In this document: positions 1 to 6,169 of the stretch, in pieces
How positions within the stretch are numbered: position 1 is the first letter of the stretch
How the letters are laid out: each line of letters starts with the position of its first letter
Source: CAZVCJ01 sp964625745
Lineage (GTDB): Bacteria; Chloroflexota; Anaerolineae; VGOG01
Direction: 5' to 3'
Assembly: GCA_964625745.1 (NCBI GenBank)
Contig: CAZVCJ010000174.1
Span: 1-8,126 of the forward strand
Length of the DNA stretch: 8,126 nt
Program-made: the position numbers and the translations under genes
Notes under the pieces: model-generated
Told to the model about the DNA's origin: nothing
Seen by the model: only the letters and a program-made list of their open reading frames with translations
The model's database searches: none

Positions 1-20
1 TGGCGCGCTATTGAATAATT

Positions 21-36
21 CGAGATAGCCCTCTCG
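21..36 (-). terminator. Short hairpin just past the mannosidase stop
   Basis: CGAGA (21-25) and TCTCG (32-36) form a 5-bp stem with a 6-nt loop starting 3 nt after the stop codon. On the transcribed strand it is followed by AATTATTC, which is AT-rich but not a true T-run. It is a weak candidate for the end of the transcript. Confidence 0.3.
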
Positions 37-39
37 GAT

Positions 40-3000
40 TTACGCGAAACTACAGTTGAACGTTCTCACTTCGAATGGTTTGATGTCAAAGCGTAAACAG
101 CCGGAAACGAGGTCGGCCTGGCCAATTTCGTTTTCGTAGGGATCGCACTCTATGGCGCGGGAAGGGGGATGGAAAAACGTGACGTTCACCGTACCGCGTC
201 GGTTCTGGTCTTCGTAGAGCCTGAGAATAAGCCCGTCTCCTTTTTCTGCAATTTTCAGCGCCGATATCATGACATGATCACTGACGATGGACAGGAAAGA
301 GCCGGTAGAATCAAGATTGCCGTCCCCTCCCGCTATGGGAATGGCCATCAGTGGATCGTTGAGCTCCCACGCCCGGCGCGGTGCCTCAGCCTGCCGCCAG
401 TCACCCCGATGGGGATACAGGCTATAGGTAAACGAATGGTGCCCCAAATCCGCCGTCGGATCCGGGAACTGTGGCCCCCTGAGCAGAGTGAGCCGCATAC
501 GATGGCCAAAGATATCGTAGCCATACTTGCAATCGTTCAGCAGACTTACCCCATAGTCACCCTCCGAAAGATCAGCCCACTGGTGACCACAAACCTCGAA
601 CTTGGCAGCGTCCCACGACGTGTTAGCGTGAGTCGGTCTTTCGATGTAGCCATAGGACATATCATAGGTGGCCCTCATGGCATTCACATTGACCAGAAAT
701 CCGGTCTTCAGTAGCCGATCTCGCTCTCCCCATTCGATCTCCGTCTCAAAATCTATCCTCGGCAGGCGGCGATAAAGGATGATCTTCTGCACCATCTTCG
801 ATTTCATAAAACTGCGTTCCTGCCGCAAAACAAGCCTCACCGGGCCGGTTTCAACGACTTCAGAACGCTGGACGGGTGGAACCTCAAACTCGCGGTCTTT
901 GTACATGGGCACAATATCCCAGGCGGCATAACGTCCCGGCACATCTTCGAACAACTGGAACTTGTTGCCTTCCTCTATAACCTGGCAGTCGTTCTTTTTG
1001 TCATAAATCCCAGAGATTGTTCCCTGCTCATCAAAGCGGACCTGAAAGAATTCGTTCTCGATTGAGTCGTCACGCACTGCAAATGGAGTGCTACCATCGG
1101 GTTGGCCTGCAACGAGTCTGTAGACCGTATACCCCATCGGCGGGACATCACGCGCTTCGATCAGCACTCTCACCCGTCCGTCGTCTTGGCTGAGAACCTG
1201 GAACGGAACGTCGTTCCCGTTGGCATCCACGATCTTGAAAGAAGGTTCGGGCGCTGTCTTGAACTCCGCGTCAACTACATCCGTCCTTTCCCACGGCTGC
1301 ATGTTGAACACCGCCACAGCAGCGGCGTCTGAACTGATTTGATTCCCGATATAGCTCAACGCTGAGGTCAACGCCTTGTCGCCCTTTTCGAAAACAGCTT
1401 CGTAATCTTTAACAGCGTCGTGAAAAGCCTGAGTGACGTGTGAACCAGGCAGGATATCGTGGAACTGGTTTTTGAGTATCAACTTCCAACCTTCGTGCAA
1501 ATCTTCCCCTGGATAACTGCCGCCCAGCAGACTGGCCAACGCTGACATGGCCTCCGCGTTTCTGTATAGTATTTCCGCTTTACGATTGTGTTTTTTCAGA
1601 CGCGCCTGGGTGGTGTATGTCCCGCGATGTGTTTCTAAATAGAGCTCATCTTTCCAAACCGGCAAGCCTTCTGCTTTAGCTTCTATCCGCTCGAAGGCCT
1701 CCTGGCCACGAGTAAACAACGATTGGGGCATACCGGGCATGTTTTTATATCGCCGTCCGGTCAGAACGTCCTCGCGGTTTGGCCCGCCGCGGCCGTCGGC
1801 GTAACCGTAGTTGTAGATTACTTCATTGCACGCTACTTTCTGCTTGTATTCATTCCAGTTGGTGAGCATCACGTCCGCGTCTATGCTCGCCCCAAAGTGT
1901 GTGGCTGGCAGATGCGCCAGGATGCGTGAACCGTCCGGCCCTTCCCACCAGAAGGTGTTGTGAGGAAACTCGTTGGTATCGTTCCAGATCACCGGTTTGT
2001 TGGTGATCAGGAACCGAAAACCGGCCCGTTTGAGAATCTGAGGGATAAACCAGGCGATGCCGAATACGTCCGGCAGCCAGCAAACAGACGACGTCGTTCC
2101 AAACTCTCGCCGCGCGAACTCCCGCCCGAATTGGAGTTGGCGCACAAACGATTCGCCCGAAATCAGATTACAGTCTGGCTCAACGTACATCCCGCCGATG
2201 ACTTCCCAGCGGCCATCTTTTACGCGCTCTTTGATCCTAGCATAGATTTCCGGATACAGACTTTTCAGGTCCTCATAGAGCTTCATCTGGCTTTGACAGA
2301 AAAGATAATCCGGGAACTCACGCATCATGTTCAGCGTGGTAGCGTGCGTGCGACCGATTTTCCTCAGAAACTCACTATAATCCCACTGGTACACAAAATC
2401 AAGGTGGCTATGACCTACCATGTTCAAACGGCCATCGTGTTTGAACCGATCAGAGTTGTAGATATTCTCACGCACGTAAGACCGCACTTTCATCACACTC
2501 GCTCTGAACTTCTGGCGGTCCCCCTCGAAGCCTGCCCTGAGGGTAGTCGAAGGGTCAATCAAAGAAATCGCTTTTTTGAGTTCATCAAACAGAAAGGCGC
2601 GCACCTCGTTCCCTGCCTGGGGGGTCATCACGATGTCATAAGCGCACTGGAGATCGAAATAGGCATCCTCGATGTCGCGGTCAAGCACCGCCAACTCTGC
2701 CACACTGAACTGATGTACAATCTTAGGAATCTCCATCTCGTTGACGTACTGCTCGATCTCTATCTGTAGCGTTTCACCGCCCTTCATCTGTTCGGCCAGA
2801 AAAACCACCTCGTGTTTTGAGTCCAGCCCGGCCAGTTGTTTTCCATTGAGAGTCAGCAGTCCCTCGCCGCCGGGTTTAAGATGCAGTACACAGTACTTAC
2901 CGCCAAAGTTTTCTGGGACCTTTGCTTCGCAGCGGAAAAACGCAGTGCGGTTCTCGCCTCCCCACTCATCCCCGATCTGGTATGGTCTCCATTGCTGGTC

Positions 3001-3171
3001 GAGCCATTCGTAATTTCCCGGTCGGTGATATATCGCTTCCCGTATGTTCCAGTCTTCGAGTTTTAGAATCTCCGAAAACCGTGCTGCCCTTATCTTCTCA
3101 ATTTGTACGCCCATCCACTGTTGCGGTGTATAAGCACTCCGCATCTTATCTTTGATTCTGACCTGGTCCAT
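40..3171 (-). CDS. GH38 alpha-mannosidase, cytosolic class, 1043 aa
   Basis: Glycoside hydrolase family 38 enzyme predicted to release terminal alpha-linked mannose from oligosaccharides. There is no signal peptide or membrane segment, so it should act in the cytoplasm. The catalytic domain starts near residue 248. GHSHLD (253-258) supplies the H-x-D zinc ligands H256 and D258, LPDVFG (366-371) carries the presumed nucleophile D368, and NQFHDILPGS (568-577) carries zinc ligand H571. EPDCN (331-335), WNDTN (396-400) and FPHNTFWWEG (402-411) are further family blocks. The middle helical domain and C-terminal beta domains fill residues about 500-1043. The length matches Man2C1-like and bacterial cytosolic enzymes of roughly 1000-1050 aa. 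The ATG start has AGGAG about 11 nt upstream (3183-3187). Two oddities: a palindromic repeat is translated at residues 206-218, and the sequence after D258 (FVYQW) departs from the usual aromatic-rich AWLWP. It follows the permease genes in the same direction. Family assignment is very safe; the exact linkage specificity is not. Confidence 0.95.
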   Translation of the reverse strand: MDQVRIKDKMRSAYTPQQWMGVQIEKIRAARFSEILKLEDWNIREAIYHRPGNYEWLDQQWRPYQIGDEWGGENRTAFFRCEAKVPENFGGKYCVLHLKPGGEGLLTLNGKQLAGLDSKHEVVFLAEQMKGGETLQIEIEQYVNEMEIPKIVHQFSVAELAVLDRDIEDAYFDLQCAYDIVMTPQAGNEVRAFLFDELKKAISLIDPSTTLRAGFEGDRQKFRASVMKVRSYVRENIYNSDRFKHDGRLNMVGHSHLDFVYQWDYSEFLRKIGRTHATTLNMMREFPDYLFCQSQMKLYEDLKSLYPEIYARIKERVKDGRWEVIGGMYVEPDCNLISGESFVRQLQFGREFARREFGTTSSVCWLPDVFGIAWFIPQILKRAGFRFLITNKPVIWNDTNEFPHNTFWWEGPDGSRILAHLPATHFGASIDADVMLTNWNEYKQKVACNEVIYNYGYADGRGGPNREDVLTGRRYKNMPGMPQSLFTRGQEAFERIEAKAEGLPVWKDELYLETHRGTYTTQARLKKHNRKAEILYRNAEAMSALASLLGGSYPGEDLHEGWKLILKNQFHDILPGSHVTQAFHDAVKDYEAVFEKGDKALTSALSYIGNQISSDAAAVAVFNMQPWERTDVVDAEFKTAPEPSFKIVDANGNDVPFQVLSQDDGRVRVLIEARDVPPMGYTVYRLVAGQPDGSTPFAVRDDSIENEFFQVRFDEQGTISGIYDKKNDCQVIEEGNKFQLFEDVPGRYAAWDIVPMYKDREFEVPPVQRSEVVETGPVRLVLRQERSFMKSKMVQKIILYRRLPRIDFETEIEWGERDRLLKTGFLVNVNAMRATYDMSYGYIERPTHANTSWDAAKFEVCGHQWADLSEGDYGVSLLNDCKYGYDIFGHRMRLTLLRGPQFPDPTADLGHHSFTYSLYPHRGDWRQAEAPRRAWELNDPLMAIPIAGGDGNLDSTGSFLSIVSDHVMISALKIAEKGDGLILRLYEDQNRRGTVNVTFFHPPSRAIECDPYENEIGQADLVSGCLRFDIKPFEVRTFNCSFA
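2521..2554. repeat. Palindromic repeat inside the mannosidase gene
   Basis: A 34-nt sequence with near-complementary ends (CCCCTCGA at 2521-2528 and TCGAAGGG at 2547-2554, 7 of 8 pairing) and a central CCCTGAGGG (2535-2543). Read on the coding strand it gives the peptide DPSTTLRAGFEGD (residues 206-218 of the mannosidase). Peptides of the type PSTTLRAG recur in many unrelated environmental-genome proteins because of a dispersed palindromic DNA repeat; I recall this as general experience and did not search. The reading frame stays open through it. Confidence 0.7.
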
Positions 3172-3205
3172 GTTGAGTCTATCTCCTGATTAGGAATTTT
3201 CTGCG

Positions 3206-3226
3206 AAAAAGGGGGGCAGACCCTCT
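3206..3226 (-). terminator. Possible T-tract after the long hairpin
   Basis: On the minus strand the sequence reads GAGGGTCTGCCCCCCTTTTT. It has a very short GGG/CCC stem followed by six C and five T, located about 10 nt past the long inverted repeat. Together they could terminate or attenuate transcription between the permeases and the mannosidase. The stem alone is too short to count, so this is a weak call. Confidence 0.25.
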
Positions 3227-3235
3227 TGAGCAAAC

Positions 3236-3326
3236 GGGGAATCAGGGAAATAGGGAATCAGGAAATGAGGGATCAGTGGCTGAGTGTCCACTCCTGTTTC
3301 CCTGATTCCCTGATACCTGATTCCCC
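3236..3326. repeat. Long imperfect inverted repeat made of GGGAATCA-like units
   Basis: The left arm (3236-3279) contains successive units close to GGGAATCA, GGGAAATA, GGGAATCA, GGAAATGA and GGGATCA. The right arm (3288-3326) is largely its reverse complement, with three CTGATTCCC/CTGATACC-like units. The two arms meet around an inner AGTGG (3275-3279) and CCACT (3288-3292) pair with an 8-nt loop. The structure occupies most of the 156-nt gap between the second permease and the mannosidase and begins 1 nt after the permease stop codon. As RNA it would fold into a stem of about 40 pairs with mismatches. It could act as a terminator, attenuator or transcript stabiliser, or be a small mobile repeat. 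Confidence 0.8.
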
Positions 3327-3327
3327 A

Positions 3328-4197
3328 TCACACCTGGGAGTGAAGCCGGGGATTGCTCGCCTCATCGAAGCCCAGATGGATCAGGTACAGGGAGAGAAAG
3401 AGGCACATGAGGGCAAGGATCGGGGTTAACCACCACCACCAGAGGTTCTGCAAGATGGCCGAATAGCCGAGGGCCCAGTAGATCATCATGCCCAAGGTCA
3501 TCTCTCGCTGGGGACCCAACCCCAAGAGGGACAGCCCCGACTCGGCCAAGACAGCGGCGATGAAGGCATTGACGAAGTTAGCCCCCAGCCACTGTAACAT
3601 GTGGGGCATCAACTCGCGGAAGATGATTTCCAGGCCGGACATTCCTGAGAGGCGAGCGATCTGGACGAAGGCCCGCTCCTTTAAACTCAGCACCTGGGCC
3701 CTGACCTGACGGGCGGGCGAGGGCCAGGCAAAGGCCCCGATGATCAGAGCCATGGTCTGCACTCCCACCCCCTTCACCAGGGAGGCGATCAAGATCAGGA
3801 ACACGAGGGAGGGTACCGAGAGGAAGACGTCAATCAAGATCCTCAGCACGGCGTCAACCGCCCCTCCGAAGTAGCCACTGATAAAACCGATGAGGGCCCC
3901 TATCAGGGTACCAAGGAAGGCCGCGATCAGGCCGACTTGCAGAGAGTTGGGCACGGCTTCGCTCATCTGGATGGCGACGCTTCGCCCTAGAGAGTCGGTG
4001 CCCAGCAGCCCCCCTGGTCCCGGGGGAAGTCGGGCGGGGAAGCTACCGGTACGACGTTGCACGGGGTCCACAAAGAGGCTCCCCGCTACAGCCACGGCCA
4101 GCAACGCCAAAAAGATGATCGTTCCAATGAGGAACTTCCTGTTGCGCAGGAGCTCCCCCGCGTATCCCCGCTGTGCTTCAACTCGAACCTCAGCCAT
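3328..4197 (-). CDS. ABC transporter permease, DppC/OppC type, 289 aa
   Basis: Inner-membrane permease of the binding-protein-dependent peptide/oligosaccharide (Dpp/Opp) class. A short cytoplasmic tail precedes TM1 (about residues 22-43). The family signature LGTDSLGR (65-72) follows, then the core TM segments at about 85-112, 118-142, 145-160, 205-228 and 250-275. The cytoplasmic coupling loop that contacts the ATPase lies near 174-199 (RAFVQIARLSGMSG followed by a conserved MPH end). It has Q-I-A where the EAA motif usually reads E-A-A. The C-terminal part shows LGLGPQ (226-230 region) and the DEASNPR ending typical of DppC. The ATG start lies 3 nt after the stop of the upstream permease and has a strong GGGAGGGG site (4205-4212) inside that gene's end, so translation is probably coupled. 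It pairs with the other permease to form the heterodimeric channel. The substrate could be a peptide or a sugar; the adjacent mannosidase favours sugar. Confidence 0.93.
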   Translation of the reverse strand: MAEVRVEAQRGYAGELLRNRKFLIGTIIFLALLAVAVAGSLFVDPVQRRTGSFPARLPPGPGGLLGTDSLGRSVAIQMSEAVPNSLQVGLIAAFLGTLIGALIGFISGYFGGAVDAVLRILIDVFLSVPSLVFLILIASLVKGVGVQTMALIIGAFAWPSPARQVRAQVLSLKERAFVQIARLSGMSGLEIIFRELMPHMLQWLGANFVNAFIAAVLAESGLSLLGLGPQREMTLGMMIYWALGYSAILQNLWWWWLTPILALMCLFLSLYLIHLGFDEASNPRLHSQV

Positions 4198-4200
4198 GGC

Positions 4201-5217
4201 CTATCCCCTCCCTGCCTGCTGGTAGCGTATCCTCGGGTCAATCAGGGGGTAGACCATGTCAATGACGAAATTAGCCAGGGCTACGGAGAAGACGATGAGG
4301 AGGACACCGCCCTGTATCACCGGGAAATCAATGCTCGTAATGGAGTTGTAGATTACCCAACCGAGGCCGGGGTAGGCAAAGATCACCTCGGTGATGAGCG
4401 CCCCTCCGACGATGCGGCCCAGAGAGATGGCCAGGCCGGTCGCCTGGGGCAGCAAGGCGTTTCGGAAGGCATAACCCCAGAGGATGCGCCGGTTGGAGAG
4501 TCCCTTAGCCTCAGCCTGCAGGATATAGTCCTCACCCTTCAAGGAGGTGATCAGGCTCCGCATGGAGAGGAACCACCAGCCCAAGGAAACAACGATCATG
4601 CTCAAGGCCGGTAGCGCAGCATGGCGGAGCACGTCCAGGGCAAAATCGAGAGAGAGTTCCGGGCTAAGCCCTACTGAGTACGCTCCGGAGAGAGGGAAGA
4701 TCCGCCATTGGAAGGCGAAGAGGAAGACGAGGATGATGGCCAGGATGTAATAGGGGATGGTGTACAACACCAGGGCTGCCCAAACGAGGGCCTGAACGAA
4801 CCGTGACTTTCCTCCCCTCCATCCCGCCACGGCGCCGATCAGCGAGCCCAGCACCCAACTGATCAGAGTCGTCAGCATCAGGAGGCCGATGGTCCAGGGG
4901 ATCGCGGACGTCAGAATGTCAGACACGCGGGAGGGAAAGCTACCGATGGAGTAGCCCAAATTTCCCCGGGCCAGCTCTCGCAGGAAGCGAACGTACTGTT
5001 CCCACAGACTCTTGTCCAGGCCGAAGAGACGGTTGTACTCCTCAATGAGCTGCGGGGCATTCAGGCTTCCCCCGGCGGCTGCCATTCTGTTGAAGACAGC
5101 CAGGAGGGGATGGCCAGGAACGAGACGGGGCACGAAGAAGACGATAGTGATGGAAATGAAAATTGTCGCCACAAAGATAACGAACCGTTCCGAGAGATAC
5201 CTCAAGTAAGCAATCAT
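4201..5217 (-). CDS. ABC transporter permease, DppB/OppB type, 338 aa
   Basis: First permease of the Dpp/Opp-type importer. TM1 is at about residues 11-30 and is followed by a long external loop (about 31-104) with the FGLDKSLWEQYVRF and LGYS elements typical of DppB proteins. Further TM segments lie at about 105-132, 140-170, 198-219, 257-280 and 300-325. The coupling loop (about 229-257) reads YILQAEAKGLSNRRIL and then ends RNALLP, a good match to the EAA loop of OppB-class permeases. FAYPGLGWVIYNSI (280-293) and the IDPRIRY end (326-332) are also typical. The ATG start has AAGGA 9 nt upstream (5227-5231). Its stop is 3 nt before the next permease, so the two form an operon. The preceding gene in the same direction is a VapC toxin rather than the binding protein, which is unusual. 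Family confidence is high; substrate unknown. Confidence 0.94.
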   Translation of the reverse strand: MIAYLRYLSERFVIFVATIFISITIVFFVPRLVPGHPLLAVFNRMAAAGGSLNAPQLIEEYNRLFGLDKSLWEQYVRFLRELARGNLGYSIGSFPSRVSDILTSAIPWTIGLLMLTTLISWVLGSLIGAVAGWRGGKSRFVQALVWAALVLYTIPYYILAIILVFLFAFQWRIFPLSGAYSVGLSPELSLDFALDVLRHAALPALSMIVVSLGWWFLSMRSLITSLKGEDYILQAEAKGLSNRRILWGYAFRNALLPQATGLAISLGRIVGGALITEVIFAYPGLGWVIYNSITSIDFPVIQGGVLLIVFSVALANFVIDMVYPLIDPRIRYQQAGRG

Positions 5218-5380
5218 TCATCCCATTCCTTGCAGTCTAACGACCTGGGCATCAGCCGCGCCCGGCATTAGCGGTGGGCCATCGCTGACTCAAACCGTTG
5301 CCGACTAGAGCTACCAGAATTCCCGCATGGGTAATGTGTCGGCTGCAACCTGTTGCTGGGGCGTTCTGCGCCTGTTTCCC
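5218..5380 (-). other. Spacer between vapC and the first permease, with an imperfect hairpin
   Basis: No gene is seen in these 163 nt. The clearest structure is an imperfect inverted repeat at 5297-5349. GTTGC (5297-5301) pairs with GCAAC (5345-5349), CGAC (5302-5305) with GTCG (5338-5341), and TACC (5312-5315) with GGTA (5330-5333), with a GCT bulge on one side. A second weak pairing links TCAGC (5252-5256) with GCTGA (5284-5288). No T-run follows, so a terminator for vapC is possible but unproven. A permease ribosome site sits at 5227-5231. A promoter for the permeases should lie here, but I cannot point to convincing boxes. Confidence 0.4.
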
Positions 5381-5782
5381 CTACGGTGTAACTCCAGGAT
5401 ATGGCAACAACTGTAGCCCACTAATAAAGCGATAATCGCGTTGGTTCTTTGAGATGAAAGGCCGATTCAACGCCATTGCGGTCGCTGCAATCAGGGCGTC
5501 AGGTATCATCAAGCCGTGACTCAACCGATACTGACGCAAAAGCTCAAGCGCGATATCACACACTGTCTCACTCAGTTTGAGCACTTGGAAGCGTTTCAGA
5601 AAACGCTCTATGTTACGCAGTTCTGCTTTGTTCCGACAGCCAACCAACAATTCCATCTGCGTTATCACACTGACGGCCAACACGGACTGACCCTCGATTT
5701 GGGAAAGGCAATCAACTGCCTCGCTGATTTGGTGCGCTGCATCAATCAGAATGTCGGTATCAACGATAGTTAACCCGTTCAC
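5381..5782 (-). CDS. vapC: PIN-domain ribonuclease toxin, VapC family, 133 aa
   Basis: Predicted toxin of a type II toxin-antitoxin pair: a PIN-domain Mg2+-dependent endoribonuclease held inactive by the antitoxin encoded just before it. Numbering from the GTG start, VDTDILID (7-14) supplies the first acidic residues (D8/D10), QMELLVG (42-48) supplies E44, IPDALIAATA (93-102) supplies D95, and KNQRDYRFI (112-120) supplies the fourth acidic position D116. All four expected acidic positions are intact, so the toxin is probably active. A longer frame begins at 5824, but I place the start at GTG 5780-5782. That codon overlaps the antitoxin TGA as GTGA, is preceded 8 nt upstream by GGGAG (5791-5795), and gives the usual VapC length of about 130 aa. 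The cellular RNA target cannot be read from the sequence. Confidence 0.92.
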   Translation of the reverse strand: MNGLTIVDTDILIDAAHQISEAVDCLSQIEGQSVLAVSVITQMELLVGCRNKAELRNIERFLKRFQVLKLSETVCDIALELLRQYRLSHGLMIPDALIAATAMALNRPFISKNQRDYRFISGLQLLPYPGVTP

Positions 5783-6021
5783 AGGGTACGCTCCCACTCG
5801 CGCTGGCGCAGACTGCGTACCCATGCGGTGCTATCTTGCATGTCCTCACGATCGCGCCACATGCCGATGAATGGCTCATCGGCCAACTTAGTTCGTCTCG
5901 TTTTCCTGACAGGCTGCGTGGTCGGGTAACGAGCTTTCAAGAAGGCTATGAAGTCTACGACTTGCTTCTGTGCTTCTGGTGGTAACGATGCTATTTCACG
6001 AAAGATATTCGCAGCTTCCAT
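5779..6021 (-). CDS. vapB: VapB-type antitoxin (DUF2281-like), 80 aa
   Basis: Small acidic/basic protein directly before the PIN toxin; by position and sequence its cognate antitoxin. The N-terminal half has the LPPEAQKQVVDFIAFLKARY helix (residues 13-32), the pattern seen in DUF2281-like antitoxins. The C-terminal half has PFIGMWRDREDMQDSTAWVR (50-69), a segment that recurs in such antitoxins and probably wraps the toxin active site. Two starts are possible: GTG at 6042 (87 aa) or ATG at 6021. I chose ATG because GAGG (6031-6034) lies 9 nt upstream of it. The stop overlaps the toxin start by GTGA, giving tight translational coupling. I see no clear ribbon-helix-helix or AbrB fold by eye, so whether it binds its own promoter is uncertain. 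Confidence 0.85.
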   Translation of the reverse strand: MEAANIFREIASLPPEAQKQVVDFIAFLKARYPTTQPVRKTRRTKLADEPFIGMWRDREDMQDSTAWVRSLRQREWERTL

Positions 6022-6055
6022 AATTCTTGACCTCACTTCCACGTAATTCGACTTT

Positions 6056-6064
6056 GTTCAGAAC
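6056..6064. promoter_or_regulatory. Small inverted repeat upstream of vapB, possible operator
   Basis: GTTCAGAAC is a perfect 4+1+4 inverted repeat located 35 nt upstream of the vapB ATG. Toxin-antitoxin promoters are commonly repressed through such sites by the antitoxin-toxin complex. The arms are short and could be chance, and no strong promoter boxes accompany it. Confidence 0.2.
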
Positions 6065-6094
6065 CGGTCTATCTGCCGGATGCAGCAAGTCAGG

Positions 6095-6130
6095 ATGGGG
6101 GAGCGGCCCCCATTGAGGACCGCTCCCCAT
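6095..6130 (-). terminator. GC-rich hairpin after the binding-protein gene
   Basis: The arms are ATGGGGGAGCGG (6095-6106) and CCGCTCCCCAT (6120-6130): 11 complementary pairs with one bulged G and a 13-nt loop. It starts about 40 nt after the stop of the binding-protein gene and precedes vapB. No run of T follows on the transcribed strand, so it could be an intrinsic terminator of a kind lacking a U-tract, or a 3'-end stabiliser that lowers expression of downstream genes relative to the binding protein. Confidence 0.6.
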
Positions 6131-6169
6131 TCCTTTGACCGCACTCAGGACGGGCTGCAAGCTAACTGT

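Noticed and set aside
1960..2769. Long plus-strand open frame of 269 codons
   Set aside because: It lies opposite the GH38 catalytic region, has no recognisable domain, and its translation is Arg/Pro/His-rich as expected of an antisense shadow.
3236..3326. CRISPR array
   Set aside because: The units are 7-8 bases, contiguous and without spacers, and the two halves are inverted rather than direct.
5235..5349. Integron attC site
   Set aside because: Only one core-like box (GTCTAAC) is present and no matching partner box is found at a suitable distance.
5783..5824. Upstream extension of VapC to an ATG at 5824
   Set aside because: It would overlap the antitoxin by more than 40 nt. The GTG in the GTGA overlap has a good ribosome site and gives the normal toxin length.
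6043..6085. Sigma-70-like promoter for vapB (TAGACC, 17 nt, AATTAC on the minus strand)
   Set aside because: Both boxes match consensus poorly, so I do not annotate it.
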